In this document: one piece after another, positions 39,054 through 47,013 of the stretch | Layout: the number at the start of each line of letters is the position of its first letter | How positions within the stretch are numbered: the first letter of the stretch is position 1 | NCBI GenBank assembly: GCA_965277415.1 | Contig: CBDICS010000087.1 | Coordinates: 186,001-250,000, forward strand | Length of the DNA: 64,000 nucleotides | Direction: 5' to 3' | DNA from: JAHDHW01 sp965277415 | GTDB taxonomy: Bacteria; Bacteroidota; Bacteroidia; Chitinophagales; Saprospiraceae | Made by a program: the position numbers and the translations under genes | The notes under the pieces: model-generated | Seen by the model: the letters and a program-made list of their open reading frames with translations, nothing else | Databases searched by the model: none | Told to the model about the DNA's origin: nothing

Positions 39054-39599
39054 TTAATTTTCTTTTACAATCTGCGAAATGGATACCTTATTATTACCTA
39101 TATCTGTTGCAGAAAACATCAAAGTATATTCTGCTCCGTTTTTCATATAATTTGTGCTAAAAAATCGGATATCTTCATCTTCTAAGGTCTTATCCATTTC
39201 ATCATTTTTTACCCAACCATTCTCTACTAATTTTTCAGCATAAAAATCTAAGATTTGATCATAATCTCCAGAACACGCCAATTTAATTCGCTGGCCATAC
39301 TTCCCAAAATCATTATCCAACATAATATTATTTTCAATTTTCGCATTGGAAAATTTTGGAACACCTAATTCTTCATACCTCTTAGGATAAACTAAATCTT
39401 TACTGGATGCCTGTTTTACTTTTTTATAACTCTTCCCTGCCAAATTGGGTGGAGGAATAGGTGTTGCGACAGGCACTTCATCCGCATTAGATTTATTCAC
39501 TGCCCCTGGTGCATTTGTATTTTGGGGTTCTGATTGATTTGTGGTACAAGCATAAAACAAAACAAATAAGCCGAAAAAATAGAATATAATTTTTTGCAT
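39054..39599 (-). CDS. Putative lipoprotein of unknown function
   Basis: 181 residues with a lipobox at the signal peptide end, GLFVLFYAC (Cys at residue 18), then a polar Asn/Pro-rich linker to about 60. The remaining domain (75-181), starting around YPKRYEELGVPKFSNAKIE, has no motif I recognise; its pattern (FYAEKLVENGWVKNDE) resembles small periplasmic alpha/beta domains. Single gene, convergent with the FKBP gene. Confidence 0.8.
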   Translation of the reverse strand: MQKIIFYFFGLFVLFYACTTNQSEPQNTNAPGAVNKSNADEVPVATPIPPPNLAGKSYKKVKQASSKDLVYPKRYEELGVPKFSNAKIENNIMLDNDFGKYGQRIKLACSGDYDQILDFYAEKLVENGWVKNDEMDKTLEDEDIRFFSTNYMKNGAEYTLMFSATDIGNNKVSISQIVKEN

Positions 39600-39696
39600 G
39601 ATGTTCGTTTTTCTTACTTCTTATTCAAAAGTAATACCATTTGTTTTTAGGGCGGTGTAGCATTTACTTTTAATATAGAGATAATTGAAAATTTAA

Positions 39697-39767
39697 TACG
39701 ACAATTGACGTAGAATATTTGCATATTCCATTATAATGCCTTAAATTCGACTACGACAACTGACGTA
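39697..39767. promoter_or_regulatory. Pair of near-identical, near-palindromic sites upstream of the peptide cluster
   Basis: TACGACAATTGACGTA at 39697-39712 and TACGACAACTGACGTA at 39752-39767, 55 bases apart. Each is close to a palindrome (TACG-A-CAATTG-A-CGTA). Two such sites about five helical turns apart ahead of the 39883 gene look like an operator for a dimeric regulator. No regulator gene is nearby. Confidence 0.5.
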
Positions 39768-39882
39768 AATAAATATACACATAGCGTTTGTATACTATAA
39801 CAAAACATGAAAGATAATAAAGTGTGGCTTGTCAAAAAATATTTGTTCAATCTTTCATTTCAATGCTTATAAAACATAGCCA

Positions 39883-40377
39883 ATGAAAACAAATACAGCT
39901 ATCAATATTCCCCAAGTATTAGAATATCAACATGAGGAAACCGTGCTCCGATTTATGGATGAATTTGATCTTTCAGACGAAGAAGCTAATGATATATTTA
40001 GAGAAATGAAGCTTTTCCTTTGTCTTATGGCTAAATATCCTGACGATTATATTTTTACACATGAACCACTTTGGATCATTGATGAGATGTGGCATACTTT
40101 CTTACTTTATTCAAAAGATTATTACGACTTCTGCCATCAATACTTTGGGAGAATGATTCATCATGCACCTACTCCTCGTGCTAAGAAGCTAGACATCATT
40201 GAGCGTTTAAAAACAGAAAAAGTAGAAACAGAAAAGATGCTAAGACCTATCGTCAAAAATCTTTATGAAAAGATTTATGAATACCTAGGACCTGATACCC
40301 TAATAAAATGGATGGAGATATACGGTAATAAGTACACTATTAAACACATGAATAAGATTCGAAAGCCTATTCAGTAA
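39883..40377 (+). CDS. Conserved hypothetical protein, first gene of the peptide cluster
   Basis: 164 residues, soluble, mostly helical. Motif EPLWIIDEMWHTFLLYSKDYYDFCHQYFGRMIHH (residues ~66-99) resembles the 'DExWH...Y..FC...G..(I/L).H' pattern of a family related to the glycine-rich domain proteins of unknown function; His and Cys could bind metal. It precedes the precursor peptide by 74 bases and part of its 3' end was duplicated together with the cluster (see 41823), so it has probably long been part of the unit. Role in modification is not known. Confidence 0.75.
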   Translation: MKTNTAINIPQVLEYQHEETVLRFMDEFDLSDEEANDIFREMKLFLCLMAKYPDDYIFTHEPLWIIDEMWHTFLLYSKDYYDFCHQYFGRMIHHAPTPRAKKLDIIERLKTEKVETEKMLRPIVKNLYEKIYEYLGPDTLIKWMEIYGNKYTIKHMNKIRKPIQ

Positions 40378-40451
40378 TACTAGAATATAAAACTAAAGGC
40401 GGATTCCGAAAAGCCTAAAAAGAGTAGGAATTAATTTTACAAACTTCAATT

Positions 40452-40646
40452 ATGAAAAAGAAAAAATTGAAAGCACTAAAAGAAATGAGCAAGGATCAAT
40501 TGATTAATGACTTGATGAAGAAGTCTATTAAAGGTGGATGCTGTAGTAGTGGTAGTCTTACCAGAAGAATCGTGATGAATGAAGACGGCTCGAGTACTAT
40601 AACGAATGACTCAGGTTCTACAAGGTACGATAGTGGTATAGAATAA
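40452..40646 (+). CDS. Grasp-with-spasm precursor peptide (RiPP/graspetide)
   Basis: 64 residues. Leader: Lys-rich start MKKKKLKALKEMSKDQL, helical DLMKKSIKGG ending in Gly-Gly, the usual cleavage or leader mark. Core: CCSSGSLTRRIVMNEDGS followed by a Ser/Thr/Asp/Glu-rich tail ending YDSGIE. Graspetide ligases join Ser/Thr or Lys side chains to Asp/Glu, and this core supplies both. The vicinal Cys-Cys directly after Gly-Gly is notable. ATP-grasp and SPASM genes follow on the same strand. No transporter or peptidase is within the window's cluster. Confidence 0.85.
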   Translation: MKKKKLKALKEMSKDQLINDLMKKSIKGGCCSSGSLTRRIVMNEDGSSTITNDSGSTRYDSGIE

Positions 40647-40676
40647 ATAAAAAATTATATTTTTTAATTTACACAA

Positions 40677-40865
40677 ATGTACATTCCTGTTGAGGAATCC
40701 TTAACACCTATTCGAGGCTCTTCAACAGGTTTTTATTTTTTATCATTCTTAGACAAATTCCGTGGACAAGTCGTAAATGAAATTAGAAATGGCTTTATTT
40801 CAAACACCTTTTTTGTCAAAGAACCTTGTTTATTAAACAGTACTTATGATTTTAATACTAAGTGA
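40677..40865 (+). CDS. Small ORF of unknown function between the precursor and gwsG
   Basis: 62 residues, MYIPVEESLTPIRGSSTGFY... It starts 31 bases after the precursor stop and overlaps the ATP-grasp start by 20 bases. No domain is recognised; it has no leader-like Gly-Gly. It fills a gap that otherwise would be ~200 bases of non-coding sequence and its position suggests translation coupled to gwsG, but it may be a chance frame. Confidence 0.4.
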   Translation: MYIPVEESLTPIRGSSTGFYFLSFLDKFRGQVVNEIRNGFISNTFFVKEPCLLNSTYDFNTK

Positions 40866-41817
40866 AAACGATGACAAATCTACCAGCAACACTATTGAGT
40901 GGTTATTTTTTTTCAAAAAAAAATTCAAGAGAATCAATTGGAAAGAAAACTTAAACCACATAAAACTCATCATTAACAATCATGGTCCAAGCGTAGAAAT
41001 CAACCATGGAACAACAATTTTAGACTTTAGCAAAATTACAGCCTATTGGTATAGAAGAGGAGCATTACAGTTTCATAAGAGAGAGATAATCGAGCTGCCT
41101 GCCTATATGCCTAGTAAAGAAATTCTTGAGAAAACACAAAAAAAAGAATTAACGAAACTTGAAGATTACCTTCATATTCTACTTGACAAAGTAAAATCTA
41201 TTAACAGTTACTTTACCCGTGGGGTCAATAAGCTTCAAGTATTAAACATGGCTCAAGAAGTTGGACTGGATATTCCCGAAACGCTTATCACTTCAGAAAA
41301 AAAAGAGCTAATCGCTTTTAAAAAATTGCATGGTGACATTATTACTAAAGCGATTTATGAAATCCCAATGTTTGAAAATCCGGATTTAATAAAGTCTTGT
41401 TTTACAACAATTATCCAAGATGATACTATTGATGCATTACCCAATGATTTCTTCCCTTCTCTTTTTCAAAATTGCCTTCAAAAAAAATATGAATTAAGGG
41501 TTTTCTATCTTAATGGGCATTGTAAATCAATGGGCATTTTCTCTCAAGAGGATACTCAAACTAGTGTCGATTTCCGAAACTATAACGATGAATACCCCAA
41601 TAGAACCGTCCCTTTCAAGCTACCTAATTCTATTGAATCAAAAATAGATCAATTGATGCAAAACCTAAATATCAATTGTGGATCTATCGACATGATCTTA
41701 ACTAAAAACAATGAATTTGTATTTCTCGAAGTCAATCCTATAGGCCAATTTGGAATGACCTCAGGACCATGCAATTATTATCTAGCAAAAGATATTGCTG
41801 AATTTTTAAGTATATAA
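40846..41817 (+). CDS. gwsG: ATP-grasp peptide maturase of a grasp-with-spasm system
   Basis: 323 residues. N-terminal pre-ATP-grasp region with the YWYRRGALQF motif, a central RGVNKLQVLNMAQEVGLDIPETLITS, and the catalytic core KYELRVFYLNGHCKSMGIFSQ, VDFRNYNDEYPNRTVPFKLP, LNINCGSIDMILTKNNEFVFLEVNPIGQFGMTSGPCNYYLAKDIA. The last part holds the Mg/ATP-binding Glu and Asn (EVNP). It is expected to form ester or amide cross-links in the precursor peptide using ATP. Start ATG at 40846 fits the family's MILILS start. Confidence 0.92.
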   Translation: MILILSENDDKSTSNTIEWLFFFKKKFKRINWKENLNHIKLIINNHGPSVEINHGTTILDFSKITAYWYRRGALQFHKREIIELPAYMPSKEILEKTQKKELTKLEDYLHILLDKVKSINSYFTRGVNKLQVLNMAQEVGLDIPETLITSEKKELIAFKKLHGDIITKAIYEIPMFENPDLIKSCFTTIIQDDTIDALPNDFFPSLFQNCLQKKYELRVFYLNGHCKSMGIFSQEDTQTSVDFRNYNDEYPNRTVPFKLPNSIESKIDQLMQNLNINCGSIDMILTKNNEFVFLEVNPIGQFGMTSGPCNYYLAKDIAEFLSI

Positions 41818-41822
41818 GATTT

Positions 41823-41985
41823 GAAAGCCTATTCAATAATACTAGAATATAAAACTAAAGGTGGATTCCGAAAAGCCTAAAAAGAGTAGGAATCAACTAT
41901 GGAACAACTTTAGACTTTAACCAGATTACTGTGTATTGGCACAGAAGAGGAGCATTACGATTTCATATAAGAGAGATTCAGCTTC
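41823..41985 (+). pseudogene. Scar of a deleted duplicate of the peptide cluster (39883-gene tail fused to a gwsG fragment)
   Basis: 41823-41893 repeats 40361-40431, that is the last codons of the 39883 gene plus the spacer after it (GAAAGCCTATTCAATAATAC and onward). From about 41891 the sequence instead follows 40998-41095, inside gwsG (CTATGGAACAACTTTAGACT, then AGAAGAGGAGCATTACGATT). The joint falls at a short shared AATCAA/AATTAA. So a second copy of [gene tail, precursor, gwsG] existed and most of it was lost. Small deletions and stops confirm that it no longer codes. Confidence 0.85.
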
Positions 41986-42023
41986 GTCTTATAAATCAAG
42001 CACTTACAAAAAATTAGAATAAT

Positions 42024-42254
42024 ATGACCAAATTAAAAAAAATTAAAAATTTCTTATCCAGCCAAATGGCGATGGATATCCCAATAATGTTATATAACAA
42101 AAAGGAAAGCTTACCTAAACCTAAAGCCCCTAAAAGGATTCGACGTTCTTTCGTGACTATAGATAAATTTGAAACCAATAGTTACTCCATACATGGATAT
42201 TACAAATCCATTTCAAAATCTATAGATGTAAATAAAGTATTGAAATCAAAATAA
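42024..42254 (+). CDS. Small basic protein, possible second precursor peptide
   Basis: 76 residues, very Lys-rich: MTKLKKIKNFLSSQMAMDIP, then KPKAPKRIRRSF and a Tyr/Ser-rich tail ending VLKSK. It ends one base before the gwsS start, so it is likely co-translated with it. The KLKKIKNFLS start resembles a leader, but there is no Gly-Gly and little Asp/Glu in the tail, so a different role (or a diverged substrate) is equally possible. Confidence 0.5.
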   Translation: MTKLKKIKNFLSSQMAMDIPIMLYNKKESLPKPKAPKRIRRSFVTIDKFETNSYSIHGYYKSISKSIDVNKVLKSK

Positions 42255-42255
42255 T

Positions 42256-43308
42256 ATGAATACGTTAGAAATTAATGCTGATCAGCATTTTAAATTATTT
42301 GCGAATTGTATTCCGGTCAATGGTGCTTCTAGATCGGTCATTTGTGATCTCCAAAGAAATCAGTTTGATTTTATTCCTAATGATTTTTTTGACTTCCTAA
42401 TAGAATATAATGGAGTTATGATCAAAACCATCAAAGAAGATTACGATTTAGAAAGCCAGTCTATCATCGATGAGTATTTAGTTTATCTCTATGAAAAAAA
42501 CTACATCTTTTTCTGTGATTCAATAGAAGTAAATTGGTTTCCTCCAATGGACCTTACTTGGCAGTCACCCTCTGCCATAGAGAATGCGATCATTGATATA
42601 GACAGGCAAAGTGAATTTGACTTTAAAAATATTATCCTTCAATTAGAAGCACTAGGATGTAAAGCGCTTGAGCTACGTTTTTTCTGTAAATACAATTTGA
42701 AGCTTTTAAATAATATACTTGCTCATTTAGAAAAAAGTAGTATTTCGACTGTTAATATCATCATTCCATTTGATATAAATAATACATTAGAATCAATTAC
42801 TCAACTCTTGGAAAAGCACAAAAGAGTCTTATCAATTATTTTTCATTCTTTTTCAGGTGAAAACCCTAAGGTGCTTGAAAGTCTAGATGAAGAATTCCCT
42901 GAAATAATTCAAGTCACAGAGCAAATCATTGATTCAAATGCTCATTGCGGTTTCATTTCCCCAGCTTATTTCAGGATTGATGTAAAGTCATTTACAGAAG
43001 CTCAACATTTTAATAATTGTCTGAATAAGAAAATTTCAATTGATACAAATGGTAATATTAAGAACTGCCCGGCAATGCCCGAAAGTTATGGCAATATTGC
43101 AGATACAACATTGGAACAAGCCTTAAATATAGAAGGCTTTACGGATAGTTGGAACATTACGAAAGATCAAATTGAAACTTGTAAAACATGTGAATTCAGA
43201 TATCTTTGTTCTGATTGTAGAGCATTTACAAATGAGCAATCAGATCCATATGCAAAACCTTTAAAATGTAATTATGATCCTAAGACTATGACTTGGGCAG
43301 AGCTCTAA
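42256..43308 (+). CDS. gwsS: SPASM-domain peptide maturase of a grasp-with-spasm system
   Basis: 350 residues. C-terminal SPASM domain: a Cys before the ISIDTNGNIKNCPAMP block, GNIADTTLEQAL, then CKTCEFRYLCSDCRAF and a final KCNYDP, supplying ligands for auxiliary iron-sulfur clusters. I see no CxxxCxxC radical-SAM signature in the N-terminal half, which agrees with what I recall of this family as a SPASM protein with a degenerate radical-SAM barrel. Its partner is gwsG. It ends the cluster, followed by a strong terminator. Confidence 0.9.
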   Translation: MNTLEINADQHFKLFANCIPVNGASRSVICDLQRNQFDFIPNDFFDFLIEYNGVMIKTIKEDYDLESQSIIDEYLVYLYEKNYIFFCDSIEVNWFPPMDLTWQSPSAIENAIIDIDRQSEFDFKNIILQLEALGCKALELRFFCKYNLKLLNNILAHLEKSSISTVNIIIPFDINNTLESITQLLEKHKRVLSIIFHSFSGENPKVLESLDEEFPEIIQVTEQIIDSNAHCGFISPAYFRIDVKSFTEAQHFNNCLNKKISIDTNGNIKNCPAMPESYGNIADTTLEQALNIEGFTDSWNITKDQIETCKTCEFRYLCSDCRAFTNEQSDPYAKPLKCNYDPKTMTWAEL

Positions 43309-43334
43309 AGTATTTTGTATTTCACCAACACAAA

Positions 43335-43375
43335 CAAAGCCAACCCTGAGTCAATCAGAGTTGGCTTTGTTTTTA
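43335..43375. terminator. Terminator after gwsS, also usable by tatA
   Basis: CAAAGCCAAC at 43335-43344 pairs with GTTGGCTTTG at 43360-43369, followed by TTTTTT on the plus strand. The gene at 43404 converges from the other side. Confidence 0.85.
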
Positions 43376-43403
43376 TAAAGAGACAAAAATGTGTAAGAAA
43401 GGA

Positions 43404-43610
43404 CTAGTCTTTTTTATTATCAACTTCTTTCATACCCTCTTTGATCTCTCCTTCTATAGTGGCCCGTGCACTATTGAACTCTTTGATACCTTTTCCTAAT
43501 CCTCGCATCAGTTCAGGTATCTTTTTACCGCCAAAAAGTAATAATACGATAAAGAGAATAACGACGATTTCATACCCTCCCATACTGAAAAATAAAAATA
43601 TAGAATCCAT
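43404..43610 (-). CDS. tatA: Sec-independent protein translocase TatA/TatE
   Basis: 68 residues: an N-terminal membrane helix GGYEIVVILFIVLLLFGGKKIPELMRGLGKG with the FGxxxxPE(L) hinge of TatA, then an amphipathic helix and an acidic/basic tail (EGEIKEGMKEVDNKKD). Exports folded proteins with twin-arginine signals. tatC is not seen beside it. Confidence 0.93.
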   Translation of the reverse strand: MDSIFLFFSMGGYEIVVILFIVLLLFGGKKIPELMRGLGKGIKEFNSARATIEGEIKEGMKEVDNKKD

Positions 43611-43762
43611 AATTAAAAATTTTATTAGTGCAATTTACAATATAGTAACAAGTAAAGCCTAAAGATTATTGGTTTTTAGACTAAAAATGTAAAAAAAGGT
43701 TTAGAGTTTGTCTAAAACCCTATTTATCGGCTGTAAGCCGTGAGTTTTCTTATTTTATATCT

Positions 43763-44716
43763 CTATTTTTTCAAACCAATCTCTCTCAATCGTTCATTTA
43801 GATACTCTCCCGCTGTAATTGGTTCATACGCTAAAGGCAATTCGTCGCTGACACATTTACGAAGACAAGTCAAATCCATCGTACTTCTCGGATGTAGAAA
43901 AAATGGAATAGAAAGTCGAGGTAAATGCCACATTTCCTTAGGTGGATTAACGACACGATGCGTCGTAGACTTCAAATAATTATTGGTCAGGCGCTGGAGC
44001 ATATCTCCAACATTGATCACGATTTCATCTTCCTCAGGCATAATAGGCACCCATTCATTATCCATTGTCAATAATTGGAGGCCTCCGGCAGAAGCGCCAA
44101 CCAATAAGGTAATCAGATTGATATCCTCATGCTGTTCTGCTCGAATCGCAGAATCCGGTTCTTTAGTGATCGGGGGATAGTGAATGGACCTTAATATGCT
44201 ATTGCCATTGTGGATTTTATCTTCAAAATAAGCTTCACCCAAATCAAGATAAATAGCGATAGCTTTTAACAATTCTGCCCCAGCCGCTTCAAAAGATTGA
44301 TAAAGTTTTCGTCCTAATTCACTAAATTCTGGAACATCCTGTACGACTACATTATCTGGATACTCTGACTTTATATCGTCACCATCGCTCACCTCTTGTC
44401 CTAATTGAAAAAATTCTTTTAAATCAGCGACTTCAGATTGCTTAGCATGCTCCTTCCCAAATGAGGTATACCCTCTTTGGCCAGCTAAACCCGGAACTTC
44501 ATATTGCTCTTTTACACTTACTGGAAGATTAAAAAAAGCTTTTGAAGCCGTATAATATCCATCAATCAATTCTTTCGGAATTCCATGATTTATTACGCCA
44601 ACAAAGCCAATTTCATGAAATGCTCTACCGATAGACTTCACAAAAGCACTACGATCTTCTGTATCTCCATTAATAAATTTAGAAAGGTCAACGACCGGAA
44701 TATTTCTTTCTGACAT
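43763..44716 (-). CDS. Isopenicillin N synthase-family Fe(II) oxygenase
   Basis: 317 residues. N-terminal DIOX_N region (IPVVDLSKFI, FVGVINHGIP, QRGYTSFGKEHAK). C-terminal 2-oxoglutarate/Fe(II) fold with iron ligands His196-x-Asp198 (EQHEDINLITLL) and His253 (TTHRVVNPP), and Arg267-x-Ser269 (PRLSIPFFLHP) for the co-substrate. Such enzymes hydroxylate or oxidise small molecules; no neighbouring pathway names the substrate. Its own transcription unit, 47 bases from the window's nearest ATG-like site; gldB lies upstream on the same strand with a 187-base gap. Confidence 0.92.
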   Translation of the reverse strand: MSERNIPVVDLSKFINGDTEDRSAFVKSIGRAFHEIGFVGVINHGIPKELIDGYYTASKAFFNLPVSVKEQYEVPGLAGQRGYTSFGKEHAKQSEVADLKEFFQLGQEVSDGDDIKSEYPDNVVVQDVPEFSELGRKLYQSFEAAGAELLKAIAIYLDLGEAYFEDKIHNGNSILRSIHYPPITKEPDSAIRAEQHEDINLITLLVGASAGGLQLLTMDNEWVPIMPEEDEIVINVGDMLQRLTNNYLKSTTHRVVNPPKEMWHLPRLSIPFFLHPRSTMDLTCLRKCVSDELPLAYEPITAGEYLNERLREIGLKK

Positions 44717-44903
44717 AATAACTTAGAATAGGATGATTAAAATAAGGATATAGTATTTATTTGAATCACAAAGAATAACTGTTCTAGTACATCCTTTGGG
44801 CTATAAAATCGTTTAAACTTTACAAATTAAGCAAATTTAAAAAGATATAAATGAGTCTGCCCAATTTTTTATAAAGATTTACTCAAAAAGTGAATGGTTA
44901 TCA

Positions 44904-45935
44904 TCATCTTTTAGGCTTATAACGCGCTTTATTCAATATTGTTTGGGCTTCTTCGATTTCGATTAAATGCTCCAAAGTCGTTTCTGGATATCGATTCATA
45001 TAGCTCTTTACAATTTGCCAGCCCATCCAATTGGCTGATCTTCCTGGCGCTTCTGCCGGCATTTGCGACGTTCCAAATGGGCTGTAATCAACTAATTTCC
45101 TAATATCTCGCATATTAGACGAGTATAAAAGATCGTCTGCCAGAAAATAAGACCACAGTTGTAATTCATTATTTTCACACCATTGAAGCTGTGAAGTAGT
45201 ATAAGCCAATTTTACGCTATCGGGTGTATGAGGCATTAATTGATCCAGAATATAGAGGATCTTTCCATTAGTTATCATAAAATCAATCAAACGCTCTCCT
45301 TTACCACTCCCCACAATATCAGTTGCAATGGCCTCCATAGATTTCGCAACCAGGTGCTCCTTATTCATTGTTCTTTTGATATAATTAGGAAAAAAACTGG
45401 GGTCGTATAAGGGGTAATCAGCTCCAAGAAAAAAATCCCATCCAATCCCCAGGATTTCTTCTTCATAAGTAAATGTACCAATTGTATATTCAGAAAAGAA
45501 GGAGATAACCTTGGGGACTTTCCTTTCCGGAAAATGATATTTATAGTACCGAAAAGCACTTTTGAGGTCTTCCTCTATATCAGTCAGGTCATTATATACA
45601 ATCTGACAAGTATCATATAATTTTCGAATGCCCGGACTTATTAAAAATTGTTTCATCACCATTGTATCCTGAAGTACTGGCAAGATTTTAGGTAAATAAA
45701 TATCAGGCATAAAAACAGGATATTCGGCGATTAATGCATCCATATCTCTTTTAATGTGATTCGTATCTATGGCCATCAGATCCTTCTCAAAACGTTTGAC
45801 ATTGACTTCAACTTCTATATGAGAAACATCTGGAATATTTTTACCTTTGTCCCTTGTACAGGCACTGAACCAGAGGGAAAACAATACTATGATAAATAAG
45901 CTCGTTTTTACAATTCTACTTTTAATGGAGATCAT
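44904..45935 (-). CDS. gldB: Gliding motility lipoprotein GldB
   Basis: 343 residues. Lipobox SLWFSAC (Cys at about residue 26) marks a lipoprotein. The body matches GldB as I know it: VNVKRFEKDLMAIDTNHIKRDMDALIAEYPVF, the acidic FSEYTIGTFTYEEEILGIGWDFFLGADYPLY segment and MRDIRKLVDYSPFGTSQMPAEAPGRSANWMGWQIV near the end. GldB is required for gliding and thus type IX secretion in flavobacteria; its molecular role is not defined. The C-terminus HLIEIEEAQTILNKARYKP is complete. Confidence 0.9.
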   Translation of the reverse strand: MISIKSRIVKTSLFIIVLFSLWFSACTRDKGKNIPDVSHIEVEVNVKRFEKDLMAIDTNHIKRDMDALIAEYPVFMPDIYLPKILPVLQDTMVMKQFLISPGIRKLYDTCQIVYNDLTDIEEDLKSAFRYYKYHFPERKVPKVISFFSEYTIGTFTYEEEILGIGWDFFLGADYPLYDPSFFPNYIKRTMNKEHLVAKSMEAIATDIVGSGKGERLIDFMITNGKILYILDQLMPHTPDSVKLAYTTSQLQWCENNELQLWSYFLADDLLYSSNMRDIRKLVDYSPFGTSQMPAEAPGRSANWMGWQIVKSYMNRYPETTLEHLIEIEEAQTILNKARYKPKR

Positions 45936-46227
45936 TTTAAATACATGTTTTGTAAGAACCGCGAAATTACGATTATAAATGTTAAGCTGATGGTCTAATT
46001 TAAATTAATGAGTATACCTTATTGAGAAACGCTCCAAAAATGAATTTCAATCCTGAATTAAAACTTCCTTACTATACTTTTCAGTTTAATTTGAAATTTA
46101 TTTTTAAGAAGCACTGAATATTATACGTTTCGCAACTTTTGTTAAAAAAAACGAAATACCTTTAGAGCCTATTTTAAACAGATTCTGAGCTATTTAAAGG
46201 AATTATAAATCAAAAAAACTTTATAAG

Positions 46228-46971
46228 ATGAAAAAAATTGTTGTTTTAGCAGCCTTTTTCACTTTTTCATGCGCTATTCTTTATGGACAAAGTGATTTTC
46301 GCTTTGGAATACAATTTAGTCCTACCGTGACTTGGGTGAATTCAAATGAAAATTTAATCAATAGTAATGGAACTGCCTTTGGTGGCCCTAAATTAGGTAT
46401 GGTTGGAGAAAAATATTTCCAAGAGAACTACGCCTTCACTTTTGGGATTGGCCTTGCCTTCAATCAGGGTGGCGTTTTGAAGCATGACTTTGGTGGTGAT
46501 TTATGGGCAAATTCAACATTAAGCAATTCTATCTACCATGAATTGCCTGATGGCGTCAACTTAAGATATTCACTTCAATATGTTGAAATTCCATTTGGTT
46601 TGAAAATGAAAACTCAAGAGTTCGGTTATATTCGTTATTTTGCAGAGCTTCCAATTTTCACCTTAGGTATTTTGACTCAAGCGCAAGGAGCAATAGAAGG
46701 GACGACAATGGATACAAACAAAGAAAATATTCGTGATGATGTCAATCTCTTTGCGCTTTCTTGGGGTATTGGCGGAGGTATCGAATATAGTGTTGGCCCA
46801 AGTACTTCTATAATTGGAGGTATCTATTATCAAAACTATTTTACTGATATCTCAAAAAATGATGGCCGGAGAAGAGGTCCAGGAAGTAATCCTGAAGATG
46901 AGCCTACCATTAGAGAGAATTCAAAAAGCGCACTTCAAGGATTAACTATTAGAATTGGTGTAATGTTTTAA
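46228..46971 (+). CDS. Outer membrane beta-barrel protein, PorT-like fold
   Basis: 247 residues. Signal peptide MKKIVVLAAFFTFSCAILYGQ, then alternating beta-strands typical of a small eight-stranded barrel (FRFGIQFSPTVTWV, YAFTFGIGLAFNQGG, LRYSLQYVEIPFGLKMKT, SWGIGGGIEYSVGPSTSIIGGIYYQNYF, LTIRIGVMF ending in Phe). The C-terminal aromatic residue fits Bam insertion. A family member is PorT/SprT, but the general barrel assignment is safer. nadC follows 42 bases downstream. Confidence 0.75.
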   Translation: MKKIVVLAAFFTFSCAILYGQSDFRFGIQFSPTVTWVNSNENLINSNGTAFGGPKLGMVGEKYFQENYAFTFGIGLAFNQGGVLKHDFGGDLWANSTLSNSIYHELPDGVNLRYSLQYVEIPFGLKMKTQEFGYIRYFAELPIFTLGILTQAQGAIEGTTMDTNKENIRDDVNLFALSWGIGGGIEYSVGPSTSIIGGIYYQNYFTDISKNDGRRRGPGSNPEDEPTIRENSKSALQGLTIRIGVMF

Positions 46972-47013
46972 TAAAAAACCATAAATTACTTACTCACAAA
47001 CAATAAACATTAT

